Source: Pelagibius litoralis (GTDB lineage Bacteria > Pseudomonadota > Alphaproteobacteria > Kiloniellales > Kiloniellaceae). Taken from it: a stretch of 64,000 bases of DNA. A program made the position numbers and the translations under genes. Position 1 is the first letter of the stretch; each line of letters begins with the position of its first letter. The stretch lies in contig NZ_JAAQPH010000003.1 in assembly GCF_011683915.1 (NCBI RefSeq), positions 284,737 through 348,736 of the forward strand, read 5' to 3'. The notes below the pieces were generated by a model that worked only from the letters and a program-made list of their open reading frames with translations, had not been told where the DNA came from and searched no databases. Positions 10,119 to 19,027 of this stretch are shown here, one piece after another.

Positions 10119-11788
10119 CAACAGCGGCACAAGCCACGCCGGATTGGTGGCGCGGTGCGGTGGTCTACCAGATCTATCCACGCAGCTTCTATGATGCCAG
10201 CGGCGACGGCCTGGGGGATCTGGCGGGGATCACCGAGAAGCTGGACTATGTCGCCGGGCTGGGCGTGGACGCGGTCTGGATCTCGCCGTTCTACAAGTCG
10301 CCGATGCGCGACTTCGGCTATGACGTCGCCGACTACCGGACTGTGGATCCGATCTTCGGGACGCTGGACGACTTCCAACACCTGCTGCAGCGCGCCCACG
10401 ATCTGAACCTGAAGGTCCTGATCGACCTGGTGCTCAGCCATACCTCCGACGAACACCCCTGGTTCGTCGAGAGCCGCCAGGACCGCGACAACCCGAAAGC
10501 CGACTGGTATGTCTGGGCCGACCCGAAGGCCGACGGCACGCCGCCCAACAACTGGCTGTCCATCTTCGGCGGCGTCGCCTGGGCCTGGGAGCCACGGCGG
10601 CGGCAATACTATCTGCACAACTTCCTGACCTGCCAGCCGGACCTCAACCTGCACAACGAAGAGGTGCAGGACCAGATGCTGTCGGAGGCAGCCTTCTGGC
10701 TCGACATGGGGGTCGACGGTTTCCGCCTGGATGCCGTCAACTTCTGCAGCCACGACCAGCAGCTGCGCGACAACCCGCCCCTGAAGCCGGGGGAACGGCC
10801 GACCGACGGGGTGCCGCTGGACAACCCCTATGCCTACCAGCGCCATCTCTACGACAAGACCCAGCCGGAAACCCTGGTCTTCCTGAAGCGTCTGCGCGCG
10901 CTGACCGACCGCTATGGCGAACGCGCCACCATGGGCGAGGTCAGCGGCGACGATTCCCTGACCATCGCCGCCGACTACACCCGCGGCGGCAACCGCCTGA
11001 ACATGGCCTACACCTTCAACCTGCTGACGCCGGAATTCTCCGCCGACCACCTGCGCCGGGTGGTCGAAGAAATGGAAGCGGTCGTGGGCGACGGCTGGCC
11101 CTGCTGGGCTTTCAGCAATCACGATGTGATCCGCGCGGTGTCGCGCTGGGGCGCAGGGGCGGACGGCGCCGACGACGAATTCGCCCGCCTGCTGATGGCC
11201 CTGCTGCTCAGCCTGCGCGGCACGGCCTGCATCTATCAGGGCGAGGAGCTCGGCCTGCCGGAAGCCGAGGTGCCCTTCGAGCGCCTGCAGGACCCTTACG
11301 GCAAAACCTTCTGGCCGGAATTCAAGGGACGCGACGGCTGCCGCACGCCGATGCCCTGGCAGGGCGCCGCCGGCCATGCCGGTTTCTCCAGCGCCGAACC
11401 CTGGTTGCCGGTCGACGCCGGCCATCTGGAACGGGCAGTCGACCACCAGGACCATATGCCGGGATCGCTGCTGAATGCCTATCGCGGCTTCCTGCAATGG
11501 CGCCGGCAGCAGCCTGCGCTGCGCAACGGCGCGCTACACTTCATAGAGACGCAAGGCCCCTTGCTGGCCTTTGAGCGCCGCGGGCCCGAGCAAAGCCTGC
11601 TGGCCGTATTCAACTGCGGTGCCGAAGCGCAGTCCCTCAAGCTGGACGACCACCATGGGCTTGCACCGCTCGACGGTCACGGCTTCACGGCGACGCTGGA
11701 AAACGGCAGGCTGCGCTTACCGCGCTTTGGTGTATTCTTTGGTGCCTTGGATGAACCACAACAAAAAACATCCGGAATAGGGAATTAG
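10115..11788 (+). CDS. alpha-glucosidase, glycoside hydrolase family 13
   Basis: A 557-residue cytoplasmic GH13 enzyme (oligo-1,6-glucosidase/alpha-glucosidase/sucrose hydrolase group) that would hydrolyse disaccharides imported by the flanking transporter. The (beta/alpha)8 barrel starts with AVVYQIYPRSF. Conserved region I is DLVLSHTSDEHPWF near residue 107. The catalytic nucleophile is Asp206 in GFRLDAV, the acid/base is Glu275 in GEVSG, and the transition-state stabiliser is Asp337 in SNHD. No signal peptide is present. The start overlaps the permease stop by four bases. The substrate (maltose, sucrose, trehalose or isomaltose) cannot be decided by eye. Confidence 0.92.
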
Positions 11789-11800
11789 GGAGGAAAAACC

Positions 11801-12892
11801 ATGGCCGAAGTCGTGCTATCGGGTATCCGCAAATCGTTTGGAGAGGTCGAGACCATCCACGGCGTCGACCTGACCATTTCCGACCGCGAGTTCGTGGTGT
11901 TCGTCGGCCCTTCGGGATGCGGAAAATCCACCCTGCTGCGCCTCATCGCCGGGCTGGAGGAGATAACCGCCGGCGAGATGACCATCGACGGCCAGATGGT
12001 GAACGAACTGCCGCCGGCCCAGCGGGGCATCGCCATGGTCTTTCAGTCCTATGCGCTCTACCCCCATATGACGGTCTACGACAACATGGCCTTCGGCCTG
12101 AAACTGGCCAAGGCCAGCAAGGAGACCATCGATGAGCGCGTGCGCCGCGCCGCAGGCATCCTGCAGATCGATCATCTTCTGGAACGCAAACCCAAGGAGA
12201 TGTCCGGCGGGCAACGCCAGCGGGTCGCCATCGGGCGGGCCATCGTGCGCGAACCCAAGGTCTTTTTGTTCGACGAGCCGCTGTCGAACCTGGATGCCGC
12301 GCTCAGGGTGCAGACGCGCATCGAACTGGCCAAGCTGCACGAGGACATGGCGGCGACCATGGTCTACGTGACCCACGACCAGATCGAAGCCATGACCCTG
12401 GCCGACAAAATCGTGGTGTTGAATGCCGGCAACGTGGAACAGATCGGCTCCCCCCTGGAACTCTATCATCATCCCAACAATCTCTTCGTGGCCGGTTTCA
12501 TCGGCTCGCCGAAGATGAACTTCGTGAAGGGCTCCATTGCCGCGGTGGATCAGTCGACGGTGGAGGTGGCACTGCCCGGGGAAACCAGGGTGCGCATCGC
12601 CGTCAAGGTCGACGGCGCAAAAAGCGGCGATGCGGTGACCTTGGGCGTGCGCCCCGAACACCTGAGCGCCGGCGGCGGCGACTCTCAGCTTATCGGCCGG
12701 GTCGATGTCGTCGAACAGCTCGGCGATTCCAACCTGGCCTACCTCAAGCTGCCCGACGGCGAGACCGTGGTGGTGCGCAGCGAGGGCGATGCCAAGGTGC
12801 GAGAGGGCGATCAGATGCCGGCCGGCCTGGACACCAGCCAGTGCCACATCTTCAATGCTTCGGGCGCTGCTCTGCCACGCGTAACACAGTAG
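11801..12892 (+). CDS. sugar ABC transporter ATP-binding protein (MalK/UgpC-like)
   Basis: A 363-residue ATPase that powers the importer encoded upstream. Walker A is GPSGCGKST at residues 36-44, the Q-loop glutamine is Gln82, the signature MSGGQ is at 134-138, Walker B ends in Asp158-Glu159, and the switch histidine is His192. The C-terminal 130 residues are the OB-fold regulatory domain of MalK/UgpC proteins, including GVRPEHL. An AGGGAGGAAAAACC site precedes the ATG. It lies 12 bases after the glucosidase and is the last gene of the operon. Confidence 0.93.
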   Translation: MAEVVLSGIRKSFGEVETIHGVDLTISDREFVVFVGPSGCGKSTLLRLIAGLEEITAGEMTIDGQMVNELPPAQRGIAMVFQSYALYPHMTVYDNMAFGLKLAKASKETIDERVRRAAGILQIDHLLERKPKEMSGGQRQRVAIGRAIVREPKVFLFDEPLSNLDAALRVQTRIELAKLHEDMAATMVYVTHDQIEAMTLADKIVVLNAGNVEQIGSPLELYHHPNNLFVAGFIGSPKMNFVKGSIAAVDQSTVEVALPGETRVRIAVKVDGAKSGDAVTLGVRPEHLSAGGGDSQLIGRVDVVEQLGDSNLAYLKLPDGETVVVRSEGDAKVREGDQMPAGLDTSQCHIFNASGAALPRVTQ

Positions 12893-12933
12893 CGCGACAG
12901 CCCGCGACGAGACGGTCTAAAGGCTTTCTGTGT

Positions 12934-13509
12934 TTAACGGCACCGGCCCGCGGCCAGGTCCACGCGGCGGCGCAGCGACGCAAAGCGGACGTCCTGGCTG
13001 CGCAGCTCTTCCGGAACGGCGAGAAGTAGCTCTGCGGCCTCGTCCCGGTGTTTCAGGTGAAGATGCGCCTCGATCCTTGCGATCATCAGGTCGGTCAGAT
13101 GGCTGCGGTGATCGGCCGACTGCAGCCAGGGCAGAGCGGAGTCCAGAAATTGCAGAACCTCTTCGTAACGCGACAGGCTGCGCAGTGCCGCCACCGCGAA
13201 ATGGGCCGAGCGCCCGGCGGTGTTGACGTAGACCTGCGCCGGGCCGGCGCCATGGTCTTGGTAGAGGCATCGGCAGACCTGGTAGCAGGCCGTGGCCAGG
13301 GCCAGACAGAGTTCCGGGTCGCGGTCCCCGACATGATCCGCGGTAATCTGATCGAGACCGACCACGGCAATGCTGGGTTCGTCGGAGGCCGCCAACTGGA
13401 TGGCAACGTCGCGCGTCATGGTCGGCGGCATGGCCGCGAGAATGGCCTGCCGCTCACTAGGCGAGCCTTCGGTGAAGGCCCTGATTATCTCGTCGGTCTT
13501 TGACCCCAT
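12934..13509 (-). CDS. hypothetical helical protein, TPR-like
   Basis: A 191-residue protein with no recognised family. It has no signal peptide or membrane segment. Repeated helical pairs such as ALRSLSRYEEVLQFLDSALPWL and ARIEAHLHLKHRDEAAELLLAV resemble tetratricopeptide repeats, so a scaffold or interaction role is possible. It is convergent with the preceding sugar ATPase and separated by about 200 bases from the cytochrome gene on the same strand, so it is probably a single-gene unit. Codon use looks normal for the window, which supports it as a real gene. Confidence 0.6.
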   Translation of the reverse strand: MGSKTDEIIRAFTEGSPSERQAILAAMPPTMTRDVAIQLAASDEPSIAVVGLDQITADHVGDRDPELCLALATACYQVCRCLYQDHGAGPAQVYVNTAGRSAHFAVAALRSLSRYEEVLQFLDSALPWLQSADHRSHLTDLMIARIEAHLHLKHRDEAAELLLAVPEELRSQDVRFASLRRRVDLAAGRCR

Positions 13510-13717
13510 GCCCAGTACCCCGCAGCACGACTATCCCGCCAGGCAAAACCGCGAGAGAGCGGCACCCCGATTACCCGGGTCCGAAGGACTTTAATAGCGG
13601 AGTATGAGAAGCCGCCGGGGCGGGAGCAATCGCGCCGTAGGGGTAGCCCCTTTGGGGTGCCGCGGCTTGCGCGCCGCCAAAATGCCTTGGATCGCCGGGG
13701 CCTCAGGGCCTTTGCGA

Positions 13718-14110
13718 TTACGGCGCAACGGGCATTCTCTGAATCTCCGGCAACTGAGACCCGGGAACCTGAGACCCAGGCGCGGCCTGGACATGGCGCG
13801 GCCGGTGATCCACCCCGAAGTGCTCACTGAGGAAGGAAAGGATGAGCGCCCGCTCGACCGCTTCGGGCTCCTCCATTTCCTGTTCTTCGACCATCCAGTC
13901 GAGGGTCTCGTCCCAGTCCAGGCGGGAGAGACCCTGCTGGGTGACAAGGCGCAGCGAATGACAGGCGCCGCAGAGGTAGCCGGCCTCCTCGCGCCCCGGG
14001 CCCTCAGGCCAGTCGGCGCCGAAGGGATCGTCCTCCGCCGACGCCGGTGCAGCGGAGAGGACGAGCAGGGCGGCAAAGCCCACAACAGTCCCCTGGAAAA
14101 ACAACCTCAT
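13718..14110 (-). CDS. sorB: small cytochrome c, probable sulfite dehydrogenase subunit (SorB-like)
   Basis: A 130-residue exported protein. Residues 1-25 are a Sec signal peptide ending ASA. A single haem-binding CGACH motif lies near residue 47-51, followed by the SLRLVTQQGLS and WDETLDWMVEEQ-M segments that are typical of SorB-type cytochromes paired with sulfite oxidases; a methionine after EEQ could be the second haem ligand. The start overlaps the stop of the molybdoenzyme gene by four bases, so the two are co-translated and likely form a complex passing electrons from sulfite into the respiratory chain. The C-terminal 25 residues are Pro/Gln-rich and probably disordered. Confidence 0.8.
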   Translation of the reverse strand: MRLFFQGTVVGFAALLVLSAAPASAEDDPFGADWPEGPGREEAGYLCGACHSLRLVTQQGLSRLDWDETLDWMVEEQEMEEPEAVERALILSFLSEHFGVDHRPRHVQAAPGSQVPGSQLPEIQRMPVAP

Positions 14111-15423
14111 GCCGCCACGGTCACCGCGATCCGGTGCATGGTGTTGTTGAGATAGCCTTTGGGGTTCCAGTTCACCGCGAAGGGCTGCATGCGGCCCTGA
14201 TCGTCGGTCGCCCGCGCCCAGACCTCATAGTAGCCCTTTTCGGGGAAGGTCACGGCAGCACGCCAATCCTGCCAGGAATAGGGATTGGGCGGTGCATCCA
14301 ACTCCGCTTCGATCCAGTTGGCGCCGAAGTCGATCGAGACATGCATCTTCGAAACGGCGGCGTCCCCGGCCCAGGCATGGCCACGCAGGGCCAGGTTTCT
14401 CGCGTTGACGGTCATGTTGCTTCGCGGCGTCGTGATCAATGATTTCACCGGCATCGACTCGATGATCCGGAAATCCTCTTTATCGACCTTGGTGCCGGGC
14501 GCCACGTTGTAGTAGGGCACGCGGTAGGAGGTTCCGGTCATCTTGGGGCCGTCATGGACCACGTCGCGCAACTCGATCCGCCGCAGCCACTTCTGCGATG
14601 TCGAGCCCGGCCAGCCCGGGCAGATGGTGCGGACCGGAAAGCCGTTGAGCGCCGGGATCGGCTGGCCGTTCATTTCAAAGGCGATCAGGGAATGCGGCTC
14701 CATCGCCTTTGCCAGCGGCACACCGCGCGAGATCGGCAGCTTGTCCGGATTGCCGGAAAGATGCCCGTCCATGCCATAGTGGGCCGTGTAGATCGCCTCG
14801 CTCTTGACGCCCGCTGCCTTCAGCACGTCGGCGTAACGCACACCGGTCCATTCGGCATTGCCGATGGCGCCCAGGGTCCACTGGTTGCCCTTGGCCGGCG
14901 GGTTGAACCCGGCCCGGCCGTTGCCGCCGCATTCGATCTGCAGTTTCAGTTTCACCACTTCAAAGCGGCTGCGCAGATCGTCGAGAGACAGCGACAAAGG
15001 CGTGTCGACCGCCCCATCAACGGTGAGGCGCCAGTCCCGGGCGTCCATGGCCAGAGCCATGTCGGGAACGGTCCCGTTGTTGCGCACGAAATGGCGCGCG
15101 TTGGGCGTGACCGAATCATCGAGCAGATGCGCCGGTGTCTCGGCATTCACCGGCCGGTCGTTCAGCAACACGAGGCCGTCCTTGGTTTCAAAGAGCGACA
15201 GTTCGGTCTCTTCGGCCAGGGCGGCGGGAATGAGGCCGGCCGGCATGTTGCGGTGAAAGGGGATGCTGGCGCCCAGCAAGGCGCCCATGGCGGCCAGGCC
15301 TGCGCCGCGCAGGAACCCCCGCCGGTCGGCATGCGCCCGGCGGCCGAAGACAAGATGGTCGGCGCGCTCCGGATCGTCCTGATAGATCTCGCAGAGACCG
15401 CGCTCACGCTTAGGATCGGACAT
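14107..15423 (-). CDS. sorA: sulfite oxidase-family molybdenum enzyme, Tat-exported (SorA-like)
   Basis: A 438-residue molybdopterin enzyme. The chosen ATG at 15423 follows a GGGGGA site; an upstream extension is open but unlikely. Near residues 30-55 there is a twin-arginine signal, DRRGFLRGAG plus a hydrophobic stretch, so it is folded in the cytoplasm and exported with its cofactor. IECGGNGR carries the cysteine expected to bind molybdenum, and the C-terminal half is the dimerisation domain (ALRGHAWAGD, WARATDDQGRMQP). It probably oxidises sulfite to sulfate in the periplasm, using the small cytochrome encoded next. Upstream on the same strand are an anti-sigma and an ECF sigma factor gene. 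Confidence 0.88.
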   Translation of the reverse strand: MSDPKRERGLCEIYQDDPERADHLVFGRRAHADRRGFLRGAGLAAMGALLGASIPFHRNMPAGLIPAALAEETELSLFETKDGLVLLNDRPVNAETPAHLLDDSVTPNARHFVRNNGTVPDMALAMDARDWRLTVDGAVDTPLSLSLDDLRSRFEVVKLKLQIECGGNGRAGFNPPAKGNQWTLGAIGNAEWTGVRYADVLKAAGVKSEAIYTAHYGMDGHLSGNPDKLPISRGVPLAKAMEPHSLIAFEMNGQPIPALNGFPVRTICPGWPGSTSQKWLRRIELRDVVHDGPKMTGTSYRVPYYNVAPGTKVDKEDFRIIESMPVKSLITTPRSNMTVNARNLALRGHAWAGDAAVSKMHVSIDFGANWIEAELDAPPNPYSWQDWRAAVTFPEKGYYEVWARATDDQGRMQPFAVNWNPKGYLNNTMHRIAVTVAA

Positions 15424-15572
15424 TTCATTCCCCCAGGTTGGCCAAGGCTTTGATTTGCCGGGCTCATTCGACTGAATGCGGTCGCCTGACGGCCGCTTAT
15501 GGAGGGAAGAAACGTCGGCCGGCGGCAAACTATTCCAAAGATTGTTGGCTGCGCGCCGCAGCAGCCGGGGCT

Positions 15573-16388
15573 TCAGGCGGTACAGCGCTCGCTGTCGGCG
15601 TGATTGCGCTGCAGGGCCTGACGCGTCTCATCGTCGAAGGGACGTTGTTCCAGACTGGCGCGCAGAATGCGCCTGGCAATCTCGGCAAACCGCAGAGGGT
15701 CCATGCCCTCGGCCAGCAGCAGGTTGCTGAAGCCGCCTGCCTGCCAGGCGACCGCCTGGCGCTGCAGCGGTTCGCCAGGGTGCGGCCCCAGATCCAGCAT
15801 CTGCTCCGTCAGCCCCACGTCACCCGGCAACAGGAACAGGCTGAGGCGGCACCCCCGCAATCCGCGGTAGCCCAGATGAAAGGAGGCTCTTTCGTCAATC
15901 GTCGGCCCGTCGCCGACATGCGCGAGGGTAAGACCGGCCGACAGCAGGTCCGGCACAAAAGCCGCCGGCCCAAGTTGTTGTTGCGCCTCACGCAGCGCCG
16001 CTGTTTGCCGCGGCAGGGGTGAGACCGCAGCGCCCTGCCAGGCGGCATGGCTCTGCCATGCCTGATCGGCCCAGACGAGATGCTGGGCCGGCGGGGGTGC
16101 CACCAAAATCCAAAGCGAGCCGACCAGCAGAACCATGAGCAGCGACCCCGCCAGGGCCATTGCGGAGCGGAGCCACACGGGCGCCGGCGCCGGCGTCTCC
16201 GGCAGGTCGACCGGTGCCTCCTCCAGCAGGCTCTGCGCCGCCCCTTTCAGGCGATGGAGCGCTGCAACCTGGTCCGCCAGGGCCGGATCGCGGCCCAGCG
16301 CAACCGCCACCTCGGCAGCGCGCTCGTCGTTCAGCTCGCCATCAACATAGGCGTTGAGATCTTCCCAGGTCGGTTGACCGGATTTCAC
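15573..16388 (-). CDS. membrane anti-sigma factor
   Basis: A 271-residue protein whose GTG start overlaps the stop of the ECF sigma gene (GTGA). The N-terminal 60 residues are typical of anti-sigma domains, with LNAYVDGELNDERAAEVA. One transmembrane helix at about residues 75-97 puts the remaining 170 residues in the periplasm, where a signal could be sensed. No zinc-binding HxxxCxxC motif is present, so it is not a ZAS-type redox anti-sigma. It should hold the sigma factor inactive until induced. It sits 149 bases upstream of the sulfite oxidase gene. Confidence 0.82.
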   Translation of the reverse strand: MKSGQPTWEDLNAYVDGELNDERAAEVAVALGRDPALADQVAALHRLKGAAQSLLEEAPVDLPETPAPAPVWLRSAMALAGSLLMVLLVGSLWILVAPPPAQHLVWADQAWQSHAAWQGAAVSPLPRQTAALREAQQQLGPAAFVPDLLSAGLTLAHVGDGPTIDERASFHLGYRGLRGCRLSLFLLPGDVGLTEQMLDLGPHPGEPLQRQAVAWQAGGFSNLLLAEGMDPLRFAEIARRILRASLEQRPFDDETRQALQRNHADSERCTA

Positions 16389-16927
16389 AGCCCGGATCCT
16401 TTGCTTGCCCGTTTCGGCAGGGCGCGAATGTTGCTCTCATTGACGATGACGAACAATGCCTGACGCGCGCGGCTGATGCGGCTCATCACGGTGCCGACGG
16501 GCACAGCCAAAACCTCCGCCGCCTCGCCATAGGTCAAACCGGCGACATCGATCAGGGCGATGATCTCGCGCTCCCTGACCGACAGCCGCTGCATCGCCAG
16601 TTTTACGGTAAGAGCGTTAATCAAATGCTGATCGCCCCGCCAGGCAACACCCTGCCCGAAGGCGCGGGGCTCGCCGTCCTCATCGCAATCCAGGCCGCCG
16701 ACCTCCGGCCGGCGCCTGTCGCGCCGCAGGCGATCGATGAAACGATTGCGCAGCACCCGGAACAGCCACGCCCGGTAGGCGGGCTCGTCAGCCGGAACCC
16801 GTTTCGCCGTCAGCGCCCTGACGGCGCAGTCCTGAACCAGATCGCGCGCCTCATCGCGGTCACCGGCCAGACTGACGGCAAACCCGAAAAGACGATCCAG
16901 ATAACCCTCCAGCCGATGACTCTGCAT
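16385..16927 (-). CDS. ECF-family RNA polymerase sigma factor
   Basis: About 180 residues, starting at the ATG at 16927 (a TTG three codons earlier is also possible). Sigma region 2 spans about residues 5-75 with LFGFAVSLAGDRDEARDLVQD and YRAWLFRVLRNRFIDRLRR; region 4 spans about 115-165 with LSVREREIIALIDVAGLTYGEAAEVL and GTVMSRISRARQAL. These are the -10 and -35 recognition regions. It overlaps the anti-sigma gene, and the pair is followed by sorA-sorB, suggesting that sulfite or oxidative stress controls this operon. The divergent neighbour is a DUF2336 gene. Confidence 0.88.
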   Translation of the reverse strand: MQSHRLEGYLDRLFGFAVSLAGDRDEARDLVQDCAVRALTAKRVPADEPAYRAWLFRVLRNRFIDRLRRDRRRPEVGGLDCDEDGEPRAFGQGVAWRGDQHLINALTVKLAMQRLSVREREIIALIDVAGLTYGEAAEVLAVPVGTVMSRISRARQALFVIVNESNIRALPKRASKGSGL

Positions 16928-17218
16928 CAGTTTCAACGATGCCCCCTACCCGACGTAACCGCATCCTGACCGAGGAAACGGATCGCTGACAAGAGCCTTC
17001 AAAGAATTACAACCCTTGGGGGATGGTGACGGCTCCCGGTCCCGAGGGCATCAACCAGGAAGTTATTCCCGAGATTGCGCAGAGGTCTGAAATTCGCGAT
17101 CCCCGGGCGGCTTAGGATCTCGTTTACAGTGTTCCGACGATACTCTCGGCTCGGCGTTCCGGGGCATCGAGAGCCCGGGGGGCCGGGCCCTTGCAAACCA
17201 TCAGAGCGGAACCAGCAG

Positions 17219-17926
17219 ATGCCCCCCATGGCTCGAAATCCGGTGCCTGCCGACAAGCGGAAGCTTTCCCAGGGCAACGATCCTTTGGCCGAAGCCATCA
17301 ACCAGGCCGCAACCTTACAAGGCGGCACGCTCTCCCCGGATGAGCAGGAAAGCGTATTTGCCGTCTTTCGCCGGATTCTGCGGGACGCTGACGAGGCCGG
17401 GCGACGCAGGCTCTGCGAGGCGGTCAGGCACCTTGCCGTTCTGCCGCAGGATATCGTCCTGTCGCTGGCCAACGACCAGCCCTCCGTGTCGCTGCCGTTT
17501 ATCGCCGAGACGCCGATGCTGCGCGACGCTGACCTGGTGAAACTGGTCTGGAGCGGCGACGCGGTCAAACAGGTCACCATCGCGGCGCGAGCCGGCCTGG
17601 GATCATCGGTCACCTCTGCACTGGCCGAAGTGGCGGGCCCCCGGGTTATCCTGACCTTGCTCGCCAACGGGTCCGCCGACATTTCCGAAGCCTCACTGCA
17701 GAGCTGTCTCGCGCGCTTCCCCGACGACGACGGGCTGCATCAAAAGCTTATCGGTCGCGACCGGCTGCCGCTCTCGGTCAGCGAAGCTTTGCTGGAGCGC
17801 ACCACGCCGGTGCTTCAGCAAACCCTGCTCTCCCGCCATGCGGTTTCGCCTGCCGTCGCGCAGGAGGTTCAACGCCGCCGCGGTAGTGCGGCTCCCTGGT
17901 GGAGAATGCAGATTTTCTCACGTTGA
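17219..17926 (+). CDS. DUF2336 domain protein, short form
   Basis: A 235-residue protein; the ATG at 17219 is preceded by GAGCGGA. It matches the alphaproteobacterial DUF2336 pattern: helical repeats with DIVLSLANDQPSVSLPFIAETPML and LVKLVWSGDAVKQVTIAARAGLG. These HEAT-like repeats occur in proteins implicated in regulation, but the biochemical function is not established. Family members are commonly 330-370 residues, so this copy looks short; its C-terminal AAPWWRMQIFSR ending is unusual and may mark a truncation. It is divergent from the ECF sigma gene and followed by a long AT-rich gap. Confidence 0.65.
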   Translation: MPPMARNPVPADKRKLSQGNDPLAEAINQAATLQGGTLSPDEQESVFAVFRRILRDADEAGRRRLCEAVRHLAVLPQDIVLSLANDQPSVSLPFIAETPMLRDADLVKLVWSGDAVKQVTIAARAGLGSSVTSALAEVAGPRVILTLLANGSADISEASLQSCLARFPDDDGLHQKLIGRDRLPLSVSEALLERTTPVLQQTLLSRHAVSPAVAQEVQRRRGSAAPWWRMQIFSR

Positions 17927-18334
17927 TCGGCGCGACAGGGATGCGCAGCCCTGGGGACGGCCAACGACGGGCCGGGCACCGTCAACTCATCCCAATAGTT
18001 GTAAATCTAATGATCAATGCGCCTATAGAATTTTAGATGCTAAAATGAATTCCCTAAAATGCTTAGGTTAATAAGAAAAACCTTGAATGAAATGGGTAAT
18101 GTTTCCTCCGCATTACACGTTAACCAAGAAAAAAGGTGAAATTATCATCGAACGAAACAAATCTGTCACAATTCGTCTTGGTTTTTTGGGAATTGGCGAA
18201 GTAAATTAAGCCGGTAGTTGAGCCGCAGACCCCTCAACACAAAGGCAGCCAAGGTAGGGTCAAGAACCAGTGGGGGCTCTCCGGGAACGGTCTTCCGCAT
18301 GTCTATTACGTTCAAGTAGAAAGTATATTCTCAT
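17927..18334. other. 408-base AT-rich intergenic region before the polyphosphate cluster
   Basis: No gene is seen. The middle (about 17995-18200) is AT-rich. An 8-bp inverted repeat, AACCAAGA at 18123-18130 and TCTTGGTT at 18177-18184 followed by a T run, could close a hairpin domain or act as a weak terminator. A single CTGTCAC (18164-18170) looks like half a Pho box but lacks a partner at 11-base spacing. The promoter for the DUF4956-VTC operon must lie here or just downstream. Confidence 0.4.
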
Positions 18335-19027
18335 ATGGAAGACCTGTCGCCAGACCTGCTGGCCACCTTGGAGATTACCCCCAGCGTCAGCCTGATCGAT
18401 CTGGCTCTTGCCCTGGTAACCAGTGCGATCCTGAACTTCGCCCTGGCCTGGCTCTACATACGCACGCACGGCGGATACTCCTATTCGAAATCCTTCGTGC
18501 AATCCATCGTCCTGGTCGGACTGATCGTTTCCCTGATCATGATCGTCATCGGCTCCGAAATCGCCCGGGCTTTCGCCCTGGTCGGCGCCATGTCCATCGT
18601 TCGTTTCCGCACCCCCCTGAAGGACAGCCGCGACCTGATCTTCATCTTCGCCGCAATCGCCATCGGCATGGCGGCCGGAACCGGGTTCTACATCTACGCG
18701 GCGATCTTCACAGGCTTCCTCGGCGCCATCCTGCTCGCCTTTCATGTGTTCAAGTTCGGTGACCTGGATCATCGCTCCTACGTCTTGAAGCTCCGCCTCG
18801 CGCCCGCCGACAAAGACACGATATCGGCCCTATGCCGCGAACACTGCCGGCACTTCGCCGTTGTTTCGATCAGCCGAAGCAGTGACGACGCGGCCGTGGA
18901 GGATGTCGTCTACGAGATCGATCTGAAATCGCGCATAAGCTATGGCGATTTCATCGAGAAGATCCGCGAAAAAGCCAATCCGCAGTCGATCAACCTCCTG
19001 GTCGGCGAAGGCTCGGTGAATGTCTGA
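18335..19027 (+). CDS. DUF4956 membrane protein, partner of polyphosphate polymerase
   Basis: A 230-residue inner-membrane protein of the DUF4956 family. Four hydrophobic segments cover about residues 20-42, 55-75, 78-90 and 105-137; the conserved GAMSIVRFRTPLKDSRDL segment joins them. The C-terminal 90 residues are soluble. DUF4956 genes are often next to VTC-domain genes, as here, where the stop overlaps the start of the VTC gene by eight bases. A channel or membrane anchor for polyphosphate synthesis is a reasonable inference, but its biochemical role is unproven. Confidence 0.85.
   Translation: MEDLSPDLLATLEITPSVSLIDLALALVTSAILNFALAWLYIRTHGGYSYSKSFVQSIVLVGLIVSLIMIVIGSEIARAFALVGAMSIVRFRTPLKDSRDLIFIFAAIAIGMAAGTGFYIYAAIFTGFLGAILLAFHVFKFGDLDHRSYVLKLRLAPADKDTISALCREHCRHFAVVSISRSSDDAAVEDVVYEIDLKSRISYGDFIEKIREKANPQSINLLVGEGSVNV

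Noticed and set aside
13590..13717. terminator after the cytochrome gene
   Set aside because: Short GGGG/CCCC symmetries exist near 13640-13660 but without a T run or convincing stem.
18164..18170. CTGTCAC as a Pho box before the polyphosphate genes
   Set aside because: No second repeat at 11-base spacing in either direction, so a single 7-mer match is not enough.
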